Shown piece by piece: positions 55,708 through 64,000 of a stretch of 64,000 nt of DNA. A program made the translations under genes and the position numbers. The stretch comes from Bradyrhizobium sp. S69 (GTDB lineage Bacteria; Pseudomonadota; Alphaproteobacteria; Rhizobiales; Xanthobacteraceae). The DNA is taken from the NCBI RefSeq assembly GCF_009766005.1, contig NZ_LMUK01000038.1, positions 427,990 to 491,989 of the forward strand, read 5' to 3'. Within the stretch, counting starts at the first letter, position 1, and each line of letters begins with the position of its first letter. Under the pieces are notes generated by a model, which did no database searches, was not told the DNA's origin, and saw only the letters and a program-made list of their open reading frames with translations.

Positions 55708-56568
55708 TCAGATCGGATAGCTCGCGATGTGCTGGAGCAACAATTCGCTGACCCGATCGGGCGCCTGATCGGCGGCGAAATGGCCGACCCCGGGCAGCAC
55801 CTCGAAGCGATAGGGGGCGGCGACGAAATCCTCGGTTCCCTCGGCCGCGGCGCGCCCCACGGTGTCGTCGGCATCGCCCCAGATAAAGAGCGTCGGCACC
55901 CGGATCGGGCCGATCGGGGCGCGGATCGCGCCGCGGGCGCGATACCAGGCAAGGGCTGCTTCCATCGCGGGCTTGTTACCGAGCACGGCAAGATGCCGCT
56001 CGATCGCAGCATCCGGAACGCCGTTCGCGGCCCAGCGCTCGCGCAGCCATTTGGCGTTGTCGGCGAGCACGACATCCGCCGCATCGGATTCCAGGAACGC
56101 CTTATGATGACGCGACCGTTGCGCCTGATCGCCGTCGGGCATTTGCAGCGCGCGATTGAAGGCGTTGGGATGCGGCCGCGACAGGATCGTCAGCGACGCC
56201 AGCCGTTGCGGCGCGCGATCGGCCAGGGCCCAGGCGATGCTGCCGCCCCAGTCATGTCCGATCAGATGAAATCGCTGGTCGCCATAGCCGCAGGCGCCGG
56301 CGATCGCCATCGCGTCGTCCATCAGATGGTCGATATGATAATTCGCTGATACGCCGACATCGGGCCGGGCGCCCGGCGAATAGCCGCGCTGGCTCGGTGC
56401 AACGGCGCGATAGCCCTTGGCCGCGAGCGCCGCCAGTTGCGCGCGCCAGCAGTTCAATGATTCCGCGAAACCGTGCAGCAGCAGCACCAGCGGCGCCCCC
56501 GCTTCGCCCGCGGCAAGCGCGTCGAAGGTCAGGCCGGGCCCAAGCGTGAGTTTTTCGAATTGCGACAT
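55708..56568 (-). CDS. Alpha/beta-fold hydrolase (epoxide hydrolase/dehalogenase-like)
   Basis: A 286-residue alpha/beta hydrolase. LVLLLHGFAESLNCW gives the oxyanion HGF motif, and the nucleophile elbow is FHLIGHDWGGSIAW with Asp as nucleophile, as in epoxide hydrolases and haloalkane dehalogenases. The acid lies near LFIWGDADDTV and the base in VLPGVGHFAADQAP. The Asp nucleophile argues against a plain esterase. The ATG at 56568 follows GGGATAA. Substrate unknown; monocistronic. Confidence 0.85.
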   Translation of the reverse strand: MSQFEKLTLGPGLTFDALAAGEAGAPLVLLLHGFAESLNCWRAQLAALAAKGYRAVAPSQRGYSPGARPDVGVSANYHIDHLMDDAMAIAGACGYGDQRFHLIGHDWGGSIAWALADRAPQRLASLTILSRPHPNAFNRALQMPDGDQAQRSRHHKAFLESDAADVVLADNAKWLRERWAANGVPDAAIERHLAVLGNKPAMEAALAWYRARGAIRAPIGPIRVPTLFIWGDADDTVGRAAAEGTEDFVAAPYRFEVLPGVGHFAADQAPDRVSELLLQHIASYPI

Positions 56569-56774
56569 GGAATTTATCCCATGCAAACCCGTTGCTGCGG
56601 CAAAGGTTGCGGGCGGAGGAGCAGATTTTACGCAGGCTGTTATTCAGCAACTTTGGCTGGGGGAAACAAGCAGAAAGGCATGGAAATGTCGCGCAAGACG
56701 CGCAAGCGTGATGAACAGCCGCGGTCGCGGGCTCCGGCGTAACGCCGTCGGCATCAGGGTGCCGTTCTCGGAAT

Positions 56775-57203
56775 TTATAACCGCGACTTGATGGTTGCCT
56801 GCGAAACGCCGTGTCGCTGCAGATCGACCAGCACGCCGGCGGATCCCGACTTCTGCGCGGGCGCGATTGATGGAGCTTGCGAGGTCTGAACGCGGATCAG
56901 TGTTGCCTGAAAAGGCAGTTCCGGCGCCTGCGTCGCGGTCCCGGTGCAACTGGCCGTCGCGCCCGTCGATTTGCCGGCAAGCTGCAATTCCACCTCGTCG
57001 ATACCGAACAGGGAGGGCTGTCCAGCGGTGTGCCGCCTGGTGGTCAGCACGGCGGTAAAGCGGTCTTCCTCGACCCTGTACCAGCCTGAATAACTCAGCC
57101 CGCAGTCGCCACCGGATATTTTGCCGTTTGCGAGGTGGACGATGCCGGTACCTTCGCCCCGCGGAGTCTTATACCACGCCGCGTATTCGCCATCCTGAAG
57201 CAT
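56775..57203 (-). CDS. GrlR-like regulatory protein
   Basis: A 142-residue protein starting MLQDGEYAAWYKTPRGEGTG and continuing ANGKISGGDCGLSYSGWYRVEEDRFTAVLTTRRH and FGIDEVELQLAGKSTG. This matches the beta-barrel GrlR family, whose enteropathogenic E. coli member restrains the type III secretion regulator GrlA. No type III secretion genes or GrlA are in the window, and rhizobial members are probably unrelated in role. The ATG at 57203 follows AAGGGTGG; a possible ATG at 57236 exists. The C-terminal ~35 residues are less conserved. Confidence 0.7.
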   Translation of the reverse strand: MLQDGEYAAWYKTPRGEGTGIVHLANGKISGGDCGLSYSGWYRVEEDRFTAVLTTRRHTAGQPSLFGIDEVELQLAGKSTGATASCTGTATQAPELPFQATLIRVQTSQAPSIAPAQKSGSAGVLVDLQRHGVSQATIKSRL

Positions 57204-57472
57204 GTGCCACCCTTCGCATCGAAACGGCCGATGCATAGTGCGAAGAGAGTAAGAAATACAGCTTGCGGTTGCTACATCCGGCGGCGAGGTTAACGATTGG
57301 CGAATGTCGGAAGCGGTGTTCGATTTGATTTGTCCGGGTGGGTTTTGCGGGATGGCGTTACGTTTGAGAAGCCGTTCGACGATGCCGCGACCGGCGCGGC
57401 CGAAAAGGATTGTCACGGCTTGATCAAACAAGTTTTGAGCCGTCGTACCTTACGGTGCAAAGCGTGCCCGAT

Positions 57473-57820
57473 TCAATCCCCATCCTCATCCAGTTCTGCT
57501 GCCGCGATCGACGCCTTGGCGCGTGCGATGAATCCTTCGGCGTCCTTTTTTGCCTCGCGAATGAGGTCGTCGATGAGGCGGCGAAACCGGTCGAGATCGA
57601 GTTTGAGTCCGGCGGCCGAGGGCTTGGCGGTCGAGCCGACGTAGCCAACCATGCGCGAGGACGTTGCAATCCGAAGCAGCAGCGGCGAGAGCATCTCATC
57701 GGAAATGTCTTCGTCCTCGGCAAACTTGAGAACGTGCTGGGTCAGCGACTGCGTGAGCCGCTCGAATTCATCACGGGCTTCCTGGCCGTCTTCGTCGAAA
57801 AGGTCGTTGTCATCGGGCAT
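57473..57820 (-). CDS. Conserved hypothetical acidic protein (115 aa)
   Basis: A 115-residue, strongly acidic, helical protein: DDNDLFDEDGQEARDEFERLTQSL, ISDEMLSPLLLRIATSSRMVGYVG, and LDLDRFRRLIDDLIREAKKDAEGFIARAKASI. No membrane span or enzyme motif is visible. AAGGCGG precedes the ATG at 57820. It lies 26 bases downstream of tRNA-Leu on the same strand. I do not recognise a named family. Confidence 0.6.
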   Translation of the reverse strand: MPDDNDLFDEDGQEARDEFERLTQSLTQHVLKFAEDEDISDEMLSPLLLRIATSSRMVGYVGSTAKPSAAGLKLDLDRFRRLIDDLIREAKKDAEGFIARAKASIAAAELDEDGD

Positions 57821-57846
57821 GGCTACCGCCTTATGCTTGCCAGGCC

Positions 57847-57933
57847 TGGTGCGGGCGGTGGGAGTCGAACCCACACGACGTTGCCATCGAGGGATTTTAA
57901 GTCCCTTGCGTCTACCAGTTCCGCCACGTCCGC
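57847..57933 (-). tRNA. tRNA-Leu (anticodon TAA)
   Basis: On the minus strand: 5' acceptor GCGGACG, D-arm GGCGGAACTGGTAGACGC, anticodon arm AGGGA-CTTAAAA-TCCCT (anticodon TAA), long variable arm as expected for Leu, T-arm GTGGG-TTCGACT-CCCAC, 3' acceptor CGCCCGC, discriminator A and encoded CCA. The acceptor has one A-C mismatch at the fifth pair. Confidence 0.93.
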
Positions 57934-58106
57934 TTTGGCCACGAGATCAGAGACTTAGCGCGTTTCCCGCCCCGGAGGAAATGGGCTAGGGTCGGGCGGA
58001 AAACGCTGCCCTTCCTTAATCGAGCGCGTTCGCTAAGGCAAAGCCTCAATGCGGACATGAGGCCCTGCTTTACGCAACCGTAGGATTGTCGGTTTACCAA
58101 GGTCAC

Positions 58107-58577
58107 ATGATTGCTTCGATTGCCCAACGCCTGATGTTACCGCGCGCTGCCGCAGTCGTGCCATGGATGCTCGGGCTGACGCTTGCCCTTGGGCTTGGCG
58201 GCTGCGCCAGCAGCGTCAGCGAGATGGGCGATAACATGACGCTCGCCTTTGCCGATCCGGCCAAATACGACTATTACGACTGCAAGCTGCTGGAGGCCGA
58301 ACGCAAGAGCCTCAAGACCCGAATCGAGGATCTGGAGCGGCTGATGGCAAAGGCCCAGACTGGCGTCGCCGGTCCGGTGGTCGCCGAACTCGCGTATCGC
58401 AACGACTACATCGCCTTTCGCGGCCAGGAAAAATTGGCCAACAAAGCCTGGCAACGCAACAATTGCCACGACTCGCCGCCGACGCCCGGTGCCGCGTCGG
58501 CCACCGCCGCCCCGACACCTCCCGAGCACGGCAAAGGCGGGCATTCATCGATGAAATCCGGCGGCGCGGTCTACTGA
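58107..58577 (+). CDS. Lipoprotein of unknown function with coiled-coil region
   Basis: A 156-residue protein with a lipoprotein signal sequence: WMLGLTLALGLGGC, where LGGC is the lipobox and Cys is lipidated. The mature part is mostly helical with LLEAERKSLKTRIEDLERLMAKAQ, a short coiled coil, then a Pro/Ala-rich tail (PPTPGAASATAAPTPPE). Two further cysteines (YDCKLL, NNCHDS) may pair. It should be anchored in the outer or inner membrane facing the periplasm. The ATG at 58107 is preferred over a TTG seven codons upstream. Confidence 0.7.
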   Translation: MIASIAQRLMLPRAAAVVPWMLGLTLALGLGGCASSVSEMGDNMTLAFADPAKYDYYDCKLLEAERKSLKTRIEDLERLMAKAQTGVAGPVVAELAYRNDYIAFRGQEKLANKAWQRNNCHDSPPTPGAASATAAPTPPEHGKGGHSSMKSGGAVY

Positions 58578-58627
58578 TTGCTTCGAGCGATGATGGCCTG
58601 CCGTCGATGTCGGCGCGGGCGTTTGCG

Positions 58628-58678
58628 CAAGCCGTTTTCTTACAAGCCTTTTTCTTACAAGCCTCTTTTTTTTAAGCC
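58628..58678. repeat. Short T-rich tandem repeat
   Basis: Three imperfect units of about 17 bases (TTTTCTTACAAGCC, TTTTTCTTACAAGCC, TCTTTTTTTTAAGCC) lie between the lipoprotein gene and the convergent monooxygenase gene. It is AT-rich against a GC-rich background. Confidence 0.55.
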
Positions 58679-58685
58679 TTGGGTC

Positions 58686-59888
58686 TCACGCGCGCCAGTC
58701 GTAGATCCAGTCCTGTCGCGCCAGCATGCGCTTGGCGCCCAGCGCCCGGATCGCGAGGTCACGCGCATAGGCCGCCGGGCCCGCGAGGTGATAAATCCGC
58801 CCTTGCTGTCGCGCGGCGCGCTGCACGCGGCTCACCCGCGGCCGGCGCAGCCGCGCATAGCGTTGCATCGCGACCGCGATCGTGGGCCCGCGCTCGTTCT
58901 GGGTTTCGGCGAGGCAGTTTGCCAGAACAGCCGCGTCCTCGATCGCCATGCCGGCGCCTTGCGCCGCGAATGGCAGCATCGCGTGCGCGGCGTCGCCCAG
59001 CAACGCGACCGTGCCATCGGTCCATTCGCCGCCGCTTGGCATCGTGAACAACGCCCATTTCCGCCATTCGTCGACCGCGCCGATCAGCATCCGCGCCGCG
59101 CTCGGCCATGGCGAGGACGCGAAAGTCGTCTTGATCTCGCTGACTTCGCCCGGCGCGCTCCAGCCGGGCCTGTTCCAGGTTCCCGGCACCACGGCGACGA
59201 CGTTGATCTGCCGCCCGCCGGAGATCGGATAGGCGACGAGATGCGCGTTCGGTCCCATCCAGAGCTGGACCCGGCGCGCGGCATGTTCGCGCGGCAGTTG
59301 CGTCGCCTCCAGCGTGCCGCGCCAGGCGATCAGCCCGGAAAATTGCGGCTGTGCCTGCGGAAACAAATGATGGCGCACCGTCGACCAGATGCCGTCGGCG
59401 CCGACCAGCGCCAGCGCCACTTCCGGCTGCCGCATGGTGCCGCTGCGCCCAACCACCGTCAGTCCCCTGGCATGGGGGGCGAGATCCTCGAATTGGCATC
59501 CGAGCCGCAATTCGATGTCGGGATTGTCGTTGATCTGGGCAACCAGTGCTGCTTGCAGGTCGGCGCGATGAACCACCCAATACGGCGCGCCGGCGCGGCT
59601 CGAGGCCTCTTCGCCGAGCGGCAACCGGGCAATTTCACGGCCCAGCCGGGCGCTCATGATGCTGACGGCCTCGGGGATCACGGCGCGGGCGGCGAGGCGA
59701 GGTTTCAGGCCGAGATCGACCAGCACGCGGCTTGCATTGGGCGACAATTGCAGGCCGGCGCCGGCTTCTTCGAGCCGCGCGGCCTTCTCGAGAACGACGA
59801 CGCGAAATCCTTTGGCCGCCAGCGCCAGCGCTGCGGTCAAGCCCCCGATTCCGGCACCGGCGACGAAAATCGTGCGCGACGCGGCCAC
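58686..59888 (-). CDS. FAD-dependent monooxygenase (salicylate hydroxylase-like)
   Basis: A 400-residue flavoprotein hydroxylase. The ADP-binding motif VAGAGIGGLTAALALAAKG is at residues ~9-27 and VLEKAARLEEAGAGLQLSPNA follows. The second FAD motif is VALLGDAAHAMLPFAAQGAGMAIEDA, with VGADGIWSTVR (DG motif) in the middle. It should hydroxylate an aromatic or related substrate with NAD(P)H and O2. It runs into the zinc-finger gene 10 bases upstream on the same strand. Confidence 0.9.
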   Translation of the reverse strand: MAASRTIFVAGAGIGGLTAALALAAKGFRVVVLEKAARLEEAGAGLQLSPNASRVLVDLGLKPRLAARAVIPEAVSIMSARLGREIARLPLGEEASSRAGAPYWVVHRADLQAALVAQINDNPDIELRLGCQFEDLAPHARGLTVVGRSGTMRQPEVALALVGADGIWSTVRHHLFPQAQPQFSGLIAWRGTLEATQLPREHAARRVQLWMGPNAHLVAYPISGGRQINVVAVVPGTWNRPGWSAPGEVSEIKTTFASSPWPSAARMLIGAVDEWRKWALFTMPSGGEWTDGTVALLGDAAHAMLPFAAQGAGMAIEDAAVLANCLAETQNERGPTIAVAMQRYARLRRPRVSRVQRAARQQGRIYHLAGPAAYARDLAIRALGAKRMLARQDWIYDWRA

Positions 59889-59898
59889 CCGTGGCCGA

Positions 59899-60144
59899 TC
59901 AGGCGACCTTGTCTTTCAGCACGCATTCCGGCGGCCGCGCTTCGCCGGCGGCGAGGTCGGCGGCATAACGATACAGCGTCGAGCAATATGGGCAGATGAT
60001 CTCGTTGTCGTTGCCGAGATCGAGGAAGACATGGGGGTGATCGAACGGCGGATTGGCGCCGACGCACATGAACTCCTGCGATCCGATTTCGATTACCGAA
60101 ACGCCGGCGTCATTGTGAAAGTGCGGAACGACATGGTCGGACAT
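59899..60144 (-). CDS. CHCC zinc-finger protein (NDUFS6-like)
   Basis: An 81-residue protein with a CHCC zinc finger: EFMCVGANPPFDHPHVFLDL and EIICPYCSTLY supply Cys, His, Cys, Cys ligands. The pattern matches the zf-CHCC domain found in mitochondrial complex I subunit NDUFS6 and short alphaproteobacterial homologues. It is upstream of and close to the monooxygenase gene. The ATG at 60144 leaves the start MSDHVVPHF, as in relatives I recall. Confidence 0.85.
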   Translation of the reverse strand: MSDHVVPHFHNDAGVSVIEIGSQEFMCVGANPPFDHPHVFLDLGNDNEIICPYCSTLYRYAADLAAGEARPPECVLKDKVA

Positions 60145-60419
60145 AATATTCACCCCGGATGGCAATGGAGGCAGATGCAATCGACGACTGGCAGCAATGA
60201 CTTGCGGCAGGATTGAAAATGCCGCGCACCATACTGACGGGTTCGTTTGATTCCTAGGCCCCGACCGCTCATTTGCTCATGCAAATTCGACACAATCTTG
60301 TCGTCCCAGAGAAGCCCTTCTTTCGTCGGGGCCGTTGTGTCGCAAAAGAGGCACACTATCTTTTTGCTATGCCTTGGGACGGGTAAAATTGGGACGGGAA
60401 AGATTCGGGGCTTTTCAGG

Positions 60420-61571
60420 ATGGAACGATCGCGGCTCGATTGGGCGTTGACGGGATTGGCGGTATGTGCGGTCGCATCCGCCGTCGCCTGGCCGCGCGCG
60501 CGTGACGCCGGCGCCATCCTGGCGGCGCAGGACGACCCGGCGGCGTTGTCGGACGCGCAGCTAAATTCTGCTCTGCGAAACCATCCATCGGCGGTCTCGC
60601 AATCGGCCGTCTCGCCATCGGCGGTCGCGGAAAATATCGAGGCGGCGCTCGCTGCCAACGACGCCGATCTCGCCAATAGTTTTATCGACCTTGCCACCGC
60701 GAAAAATATTCCCGTCACCGACGAATTGTCCAGGCGGGTCGGCGACGCGGTCGCGGAAGCAGGCTCGACCTCGCATTTTGCAAAGGGCTTTGCCAGCGGT
60801 CTCGTCACCGGAAACGCCGACGATGTCGCGAGCATGTCGGGCACGGTTGCCGGCGACCTTTTCGTGTTCGGCGACATCCGCGACGTGGTGCGCGAAGGAA
60901 AACACCTCGCGATGGGCGAGGATACCGATCGGTTGGTGCTCGGCCTGGCGGCGGCCGGTCTTGCGGTAACGGCGGCAACCTATGTTTCGGTCGGCGGCGC
61001 AGCCCCGGTGCGGGCCGGCCTTACGCTGGTCAAGGACGCCCGCAAAGTCGGGCGGCTCGGCGAAGGGCTGACGCTGTGGGCCGGCCGCTCGGCGCGCGAC
61101 CTCGTCGATACGCCGATGCTGGAGAACGCGGTCGAAACCGCCTCGGTGCTGCGGCCGGGCGAGAGCGTGCGGGCAATCAAGGCCGCGTTCCGCCCCGAAC
61201 AGGCCACCGGGCTGGTGCGGCTGGCCAAGGATGTCGGTCGCGTCGGCGAGAAGGCCGGCGCACGCGGCGCGCTCGATACGCTGAAGCTCGCCGAAGGTCC
61301 ACAGGATGTGGCGCGCGCGGCGCGGCTCGCCGAATCCAAGGGCGGGCAGACCCGCGCGATCCTGAAGATGCTCGGCCGTGGCGCGCTGCTGCTGGCGGCC
61401 GGCGCGTTCGACCTGACGCTGTGGGTGTTCGGTGCGCTGCTGGCGTTGTTTGGCTTCCTGGCGTCGATCAAGGCCACCACCGAACGCATGACGCAGTCCT
61501 GGCTCGATCGCAAGAAGAGACGGCGGCTGCGACAGCAGATGGCGGCTGCTTCGCAACCGGCGCTGACATAA
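60420..61571 (+). CDS. Conserved membrane protein of unknown function (383 aa)
   Basis: Not recognised. An N-terminal hydrophobic segment (ALTGLAVCAVASAVAWP) resembles a signal anchor. A short repeated SAVSQSAVSPSAVAE stretch follows, then a helical body (DADLANSFIDLATAKNIPVTDELSRRV; GDIRDVVREGKHLAMGEDTDRLVLGLAAAGLAVTAATYVSVG), and at the end a second span FDLTLWVFGALLALFGFLASI before a basic tail (DRKKRRRLRQQM). It ends 59 bases before a hydrolase gene and may be cotranscribed with it. Confidence 0.7.
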   Translation: MERSRLDWALTGLAVCAVASAVAWPRARDAGAILAAQDDPAALSDAQLNSALRNHPSAVSQSAVSPSAVAENIEAALAANDADLANSFIDLATAKNIPVTDELSRRVGDAVAEAGSTSHFAKGFASGLVTGNADDVASMSGTVAGDLFVFGDIRDVVREGKHLAMGEDTDRLVLGLAAAGLAVTAATYVSVGGAAPVRAGLTLVKDARKVGRLGEGLTLWAGRSARDLVDTPMLENAVETASVLRPGESVRAIKAAFRPEQATGLVRLAKDVGRVGEKAGARGALDTLKLAEGPQDVARAARLAESKGGQTRAILKMLGRGALLLAAGAFDLTLWVFGALLALFGFLASIKATTERMTQSWLDRKKRRRLRQQMAAASQPALT

Positions 61572-61630
61572 GCGACAGCGCGCAGCCTGTTTCCGCCGGA
61601 ATCCCACTCACCAAAAATATGGAATGATCG

Positions 61631-62383
61631 ATGCCGAGCTTTCACAACGGCGATGTCCAGATTGCCTATCTCGATGAAGGCGAGGGCGATCCGATCCTGC
61701 TGGTGCACGGCTTTGCATCCAGCAAGAACGTCAACTGGGTCTATCCGACCTGGGTTTCCGAACTGAAGAAGCACGGCCGCCGCGTCATCGCGCTCGACAA
61801 TCGCGGCCATGGCGATTCCGCAAAGCTGTATGATTCCGAACAATATCATATCGGCACCATGGCCGGCGATGTCACCGCGCTGATGGATCACCTCGATATC
61901 GCCCGCGCCGACGTCATGGGCTATTCGCTGGGTGGGCGGATGACGGCCTGGCTCGCGCACCACGTGCCGCAGCGGTTGCGCTCCGCGATCCTCGGCGGCA
62001 TCGGGATGGGATTGATCGAGGGCGGCGGTCCCGGGGAAAACGTCGCGCTGGCGCTGGAAGCCGGCGCGCTGGAGGATGTCACCGATCCGGTGGGGCGGAC
62101 GTTTCGCGCCTTCGCCGACCAGACCCGCAGCGACCGCCGGGCGCTGGCGGCCTGCCTGCGCGGCTCGCGCCGGCTGATGACCGCGGACGAAGCCGCCGAC
62201 ATCAAGGTGCCGGTCCTGATCGCGGTCGGCACCACGGACGAAATCGCGGGCTCGGCGGCAGCACTGGGCAAGATCATCGCGGGCTCGAAAGTGCTCGACA
62301 TTCCCAACCGCGACCACATGCGGGCGGTCGGCGACAAGGTCTACAAGACCGGCGTGCTGGAGTTTCTCGCACAGCGGAAATGA
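61631..62383 (+). CDS. Alpha/beta hydrolase
   Basis: A 250-residue alpha/beta hydrolase. PILLVHGFASSKNVNW is the oxyanion region, VMGYSLGGRMTAWLA the serine nucleophile elbow (GYSLGG), IAVGTTDEIAGSA lies near the acid and IPNRDHMRAVGD holds the base histidine. LDNRGHGDSAKL is the usual DxRGxGxS loop. It should be a small-molecule esterase or related enzyme. Confidence 0.87.
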   Translation: MPSFHNGDVQIAYLDEGEGDPILLVHGFASSKNVNWVYPTWVSELKKHGRRVIALDNRGHGDSAKLYDSEQYHIGTMAGDVTALMDHLDIARADVMGYSLGGRMTAWLAHHVPQRLRSAILGGIGMGLIEGGGPGENVALALEAGALEDVTDPVGRTFRAFADQTRSDRRALAACLRGSRRLMTADEAADIKVPVLIAVGTTDEIAGSAAALGKIIAGSKVLDIPNRDHMRAVGDKVYKTGVLEFLAQRK

Positions 62384-62661
62384 ATCGGCGCAGGGGATCG
62401 CAGGTCCCGGAAAACTATCGATGGCTGCGATGGACCGTGGCCGGATCGGACCGAAAACGAAAGTCGGCCAATCGTCGGATGGTGTACGCCTTGATTTCCT
62501 GGGATTGCCAACCACCTCCATTCGACGTGGCAGGGGAAACCGAAGGCGGCGGGCGGCTGGTGTGATCGGCTTGGGCTTAACGGGTGAGAAACCCCGTCAG
62601 TTCAATGTTTTAGCGTCCGTTTGAAGTCCGGATAACCATGCTTTTCGGCGGCCCGTACCCT
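62384..62661. other. Intergenic, nothing recognised
   Basis: A 61-codon frame overlaps the hydrolase stop as ATGA but has no conserved features and is not called. No repeat from the listed families occurs here. Confidence 0.35.
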
Positions 62662-62691
62662 GAGACAGCGGTGCGTTCACCGTGCTATACT
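62662..62691 (+). promoter_or_regulatory. Possible sigma-70 promoter of cysE
   Basis: GAGACA (62662-62667), an 18-base gap, and TATACT (62686-62691), 60 bases before the cysE ATG. The -10 is strong; the -35 matches TTGACA at four of six positions. Confidence 0.4.
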
Positions 62692-62751
62692 AGCCGACGG
62701 AACGGGTCGAATTTGCGAAACGAGAGCAGCCCAACCTTGCGAGAGCAGCCC

Positions 62752-63579
62752 ATGGCCATCCATCAGATCAATCCGCAGAACTCCAAAATGGCGGCGCTGG
62801 ACCCGATCTGGGAACGCGTGCGGCAGGAGGCGGAAGATATCGTTCGGCGCGAGCCTGAGCTTGCTTCCTTTATCTACTCGACCGTGCTGCATCACGAGCG
62901 GCTGGAAGATTCGGTGGTGCATCGCATCAGCGAGCGTCTCGATCATTCGGCGCTGTCCGGCGATCTGATCCGGCAGACCTTCGACGAAGCGCTGCGCGAC
63001 GATCCCGATCTCGGCAACGCCTTCCGCGCCGACCTCGTCGCGGTGTACGACCGCGATCCCGCGACCTCGCGCTTCATCGATCCCTTGCTTTACTTCAAGG
63101 GCTTCCATGCGATCCAGACCCATCGTCTGGCGCACTGGCTTCATCTGAAGGGCCGCAAGGATTTCGCGAGTTACCTGCAAAGCCGTTCCTCGGCGGTATT
63201 CCAGACTGACATCAATCCGGCCGCCAAGATCGGCCGCGGCATCTTCCTCGATCACGCCACCGGATTTGTCTGCGGCGAAACCGCCGTGATCGAAGACGAT
63301 GTCTCGATCCTGCACGGCGTCACCCTTGGCGGCACCGGCAAGGAGAACGAGGACCGTCATCCCAAGATTCGCCATGGCGTGCTGATCGGCGCGGGCGCGA
63401 AAATTCTCGGCAATATCGAGGTCGGCCATTGCGCCCGCATCGCCGCGGGCTCGGTGGTGGTCAAGCCGGTGCCGCACAACGTGACGGTCGCCGGTGTTCC
63501 TGCCAAGATCGTCGGTGAGGCCGGATGCGCCGAGCCGTCCCGCACCATGGATCAGATGCTCAACGCCATCGGGCTTTGA
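62752..63579 (+). CDS. cysE: Serine O-acetyltransferase
   Basis: A 275-residue enzyme that makes O-acetylserine, the carbon acceptor for cysteine synthesis. An N-terminal helical SATase domain (DPIWERVRQEAEDIVRREPELASFIYSTVLHHERLEDS) is followed by a left-handed beta-helix of hexapeptide repeats (IGRGIFLDHATGFVCGETAVIEDD, HGVLIGAGAKILGNIEVG) and the usual GVPAKIVG end. HAIQTHRLAHWL and DINPAAKIG are conserved active-site segments. ATG at 62752. Confidence 0.96.
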   Translation: MAIHQINPQNSKMAALDPIWERVRQEAEDIVRREPELASFIYSTVLHHERLEDSVVHRISERLDHSALSGDLIRQTFDEALRDDPDLGNAFRADLVAVYDRDPATSRFIDPLLYFKGFHAIQTHRLAHWLHLKGRKDFASYLQSRSSAVFQTDINPAAKIGRGIFLDHATGFVCGETAVIEDDVSILHGVTLGGTGKENEDRHPKIRHGVLIGAGAKILGNIEVGHCARIAAGSVVVKPVPHNVTVAGVPAKIVGEAGCAEPSRTMDQMLNAIGL

Positions 63580-63722
63580 TTTTTCGAAAGCTTGCTCGAT
63601 TTCCGGATTGCCTAACTTTCAGGCCGCCTGTATCGCGTGTACGACACCCAAGGATACGGCTGGCGGTTCTTTTCGCTCCGTCCTAAAACCCGTCAAACCT
63701 TTTAATCGTATTGGAGACTGCC

Positions 63723-63941
63723 GTGGACGTTCAGGAAGTCAGGAAGCTCGACGCTTATCTCAAGCGCGTGTTCAGCAATCAAAAGATTCGCGTGGTGCCG
63801 CGGCCGAAAAAGGACGATTCCGCCGAGGTCTATATCGGCGAGGAATTCATCGGCGTGCTGTTCGTCGACGATGAAGACGACGATCGCTCGTTCCAGTTCC
63901 AGATGGCGATCCTCGAAGACGATCTGGTCGATCAGGGCTGA
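63723..63941 (+). CDS. DUF3126 family protein
   Basis: A 72-residue protein matching DUF3126, a small alphaproteobacterial family: VQEVRKLDAYLKRVFSNQKIRVVPRPKKDDSAEVYIGEEFIGVLFVDDEDDDRSFQFQMAILEDDL. The start is GTG at 63723 with GGAG six bases upstream; a TTG four codons earlier overlaps that site. Located downstream of cysE on the same strand, a common association in rhizobia, from memory. Function unknown. Confidence 0.85.
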   Translation: MDVQEVRKLDAYLKRVFSNQKIRVVPRPKKDDSAEVYIGEEFIGVLFVDDEDDDRSFQFQMAILEDDLVDQG

Positions 63942-63968
63942 GCCAAGCTCATCCCGGGGAAGCCACGA

Positions 63969-64000
63969 GTGTCGGACTCGGTGCTCGCGGCCCTGGAGCC
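63969..64000 (+). CDS. Possible start of next gene (truncated at window edge)
   Basis: GTG at 63969 with GGGGAAG upstream opens a frame (MSDSVLAALE) that is still open at the window end. Too short to identify. Confidence 0.3.
   Translation, partial: MSDSVLAALE

Noticed and set aside
62380..62565. 61-aa frame overlapping the hydrolase stop (ATGA)
   Set aside because: Start overlap looks like coupling, but there is no conserved feature and the sequence reads as intergenic.

Overview
The window reads as chromosomal DNA of a Bradyrhizobium-type alphaproteobacterium (Nitrobacteraceae/Bradyrhizobiaceae). The evidence is the high GC content with strong third-position G/C, alphaproteobacterial marker proteins (Usg, DUF3126, DUF2934, a groES-groEL pair with a CIRCE-like operator), and many intergenic palindromic repeats of kinds I associate with Bradyrhizobium/Rhodopseudomonas genomes. 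No insertion sequence, integrase, prophage or CRISPR array is visible. The genus assignment is inference.

Layout. 1-11 kb: end of a molybdenum-cofactor nucleotidyltransferase, several small proteins (DUF4189, DUF2000, DUF488-DUF72 pair, DUF2934, DUF2214), a membrane class III nucleotide cyclase, a PhzF-like enzyme, and a two-gene glycosyltransferase unit (GT2-GtrA followed by a GT39-like protein). 11-17 kb: accessory-looking DNA with a lower-GC two-gene cassette between near-identical repeats, a fatty acid desaturase, a repeat-dense 1.2 kb stretch with a large RNA-like foldback, a DUF2778 (Tlde1-like) envelope protein and two decayed tRNA-like sequences. 17-28 kb: a slipin, an amidase, a Yip1-signal peptidase I fusion that lacks the catalytic serine, groESL, Usg, a cupin with a histone-H1-like tail, a NupC-type transporter and an MFS exporter.

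28-35 kb holds the Anbu proteasome-like locus on the minus strand: circularly permuted ATP-grasp, alpha-E protein, transglutaminase-like protease, a ClC channel, the Anbu protease and an SDR. The ATP-grasp/alpha-E/transglutaminase/Anbu set is a recognised association proposed to make and process a peptide or peptide tag. The interposed ClC gene is the unusual part here.

35-43 kb: CinA-N/MoaB-like protein, gpt, a periplasmic class II aldolase-like protein, secreted and cytosolic hydrolases, a MetE-like methyltransferase, a GST, a DsbA-fold isomerase and a quinone oxidoreductase. 43-55 kb: a minus-strand catabolic island (amidase, M20 aminoacylase, M81/MlrC-like peptidase, fused dipeptide ABC ATPase, two permeases, a second M20 peptidase) with the periplasmic binding protein transcribed divergently. 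It looks built to import and hydrolyse small peptides or amides. 55-64 kb: housekeeping genes including a GrlR-like protein, tRNA-Leu(UAA), a lipoprotein, an FAD monooxygenase, a CHCC zinc-finger protein, alpha/beta hydrolases, cysE and DUF3126.

All family assignments come from reading the sequence and recalled family motifs; no database search was run.
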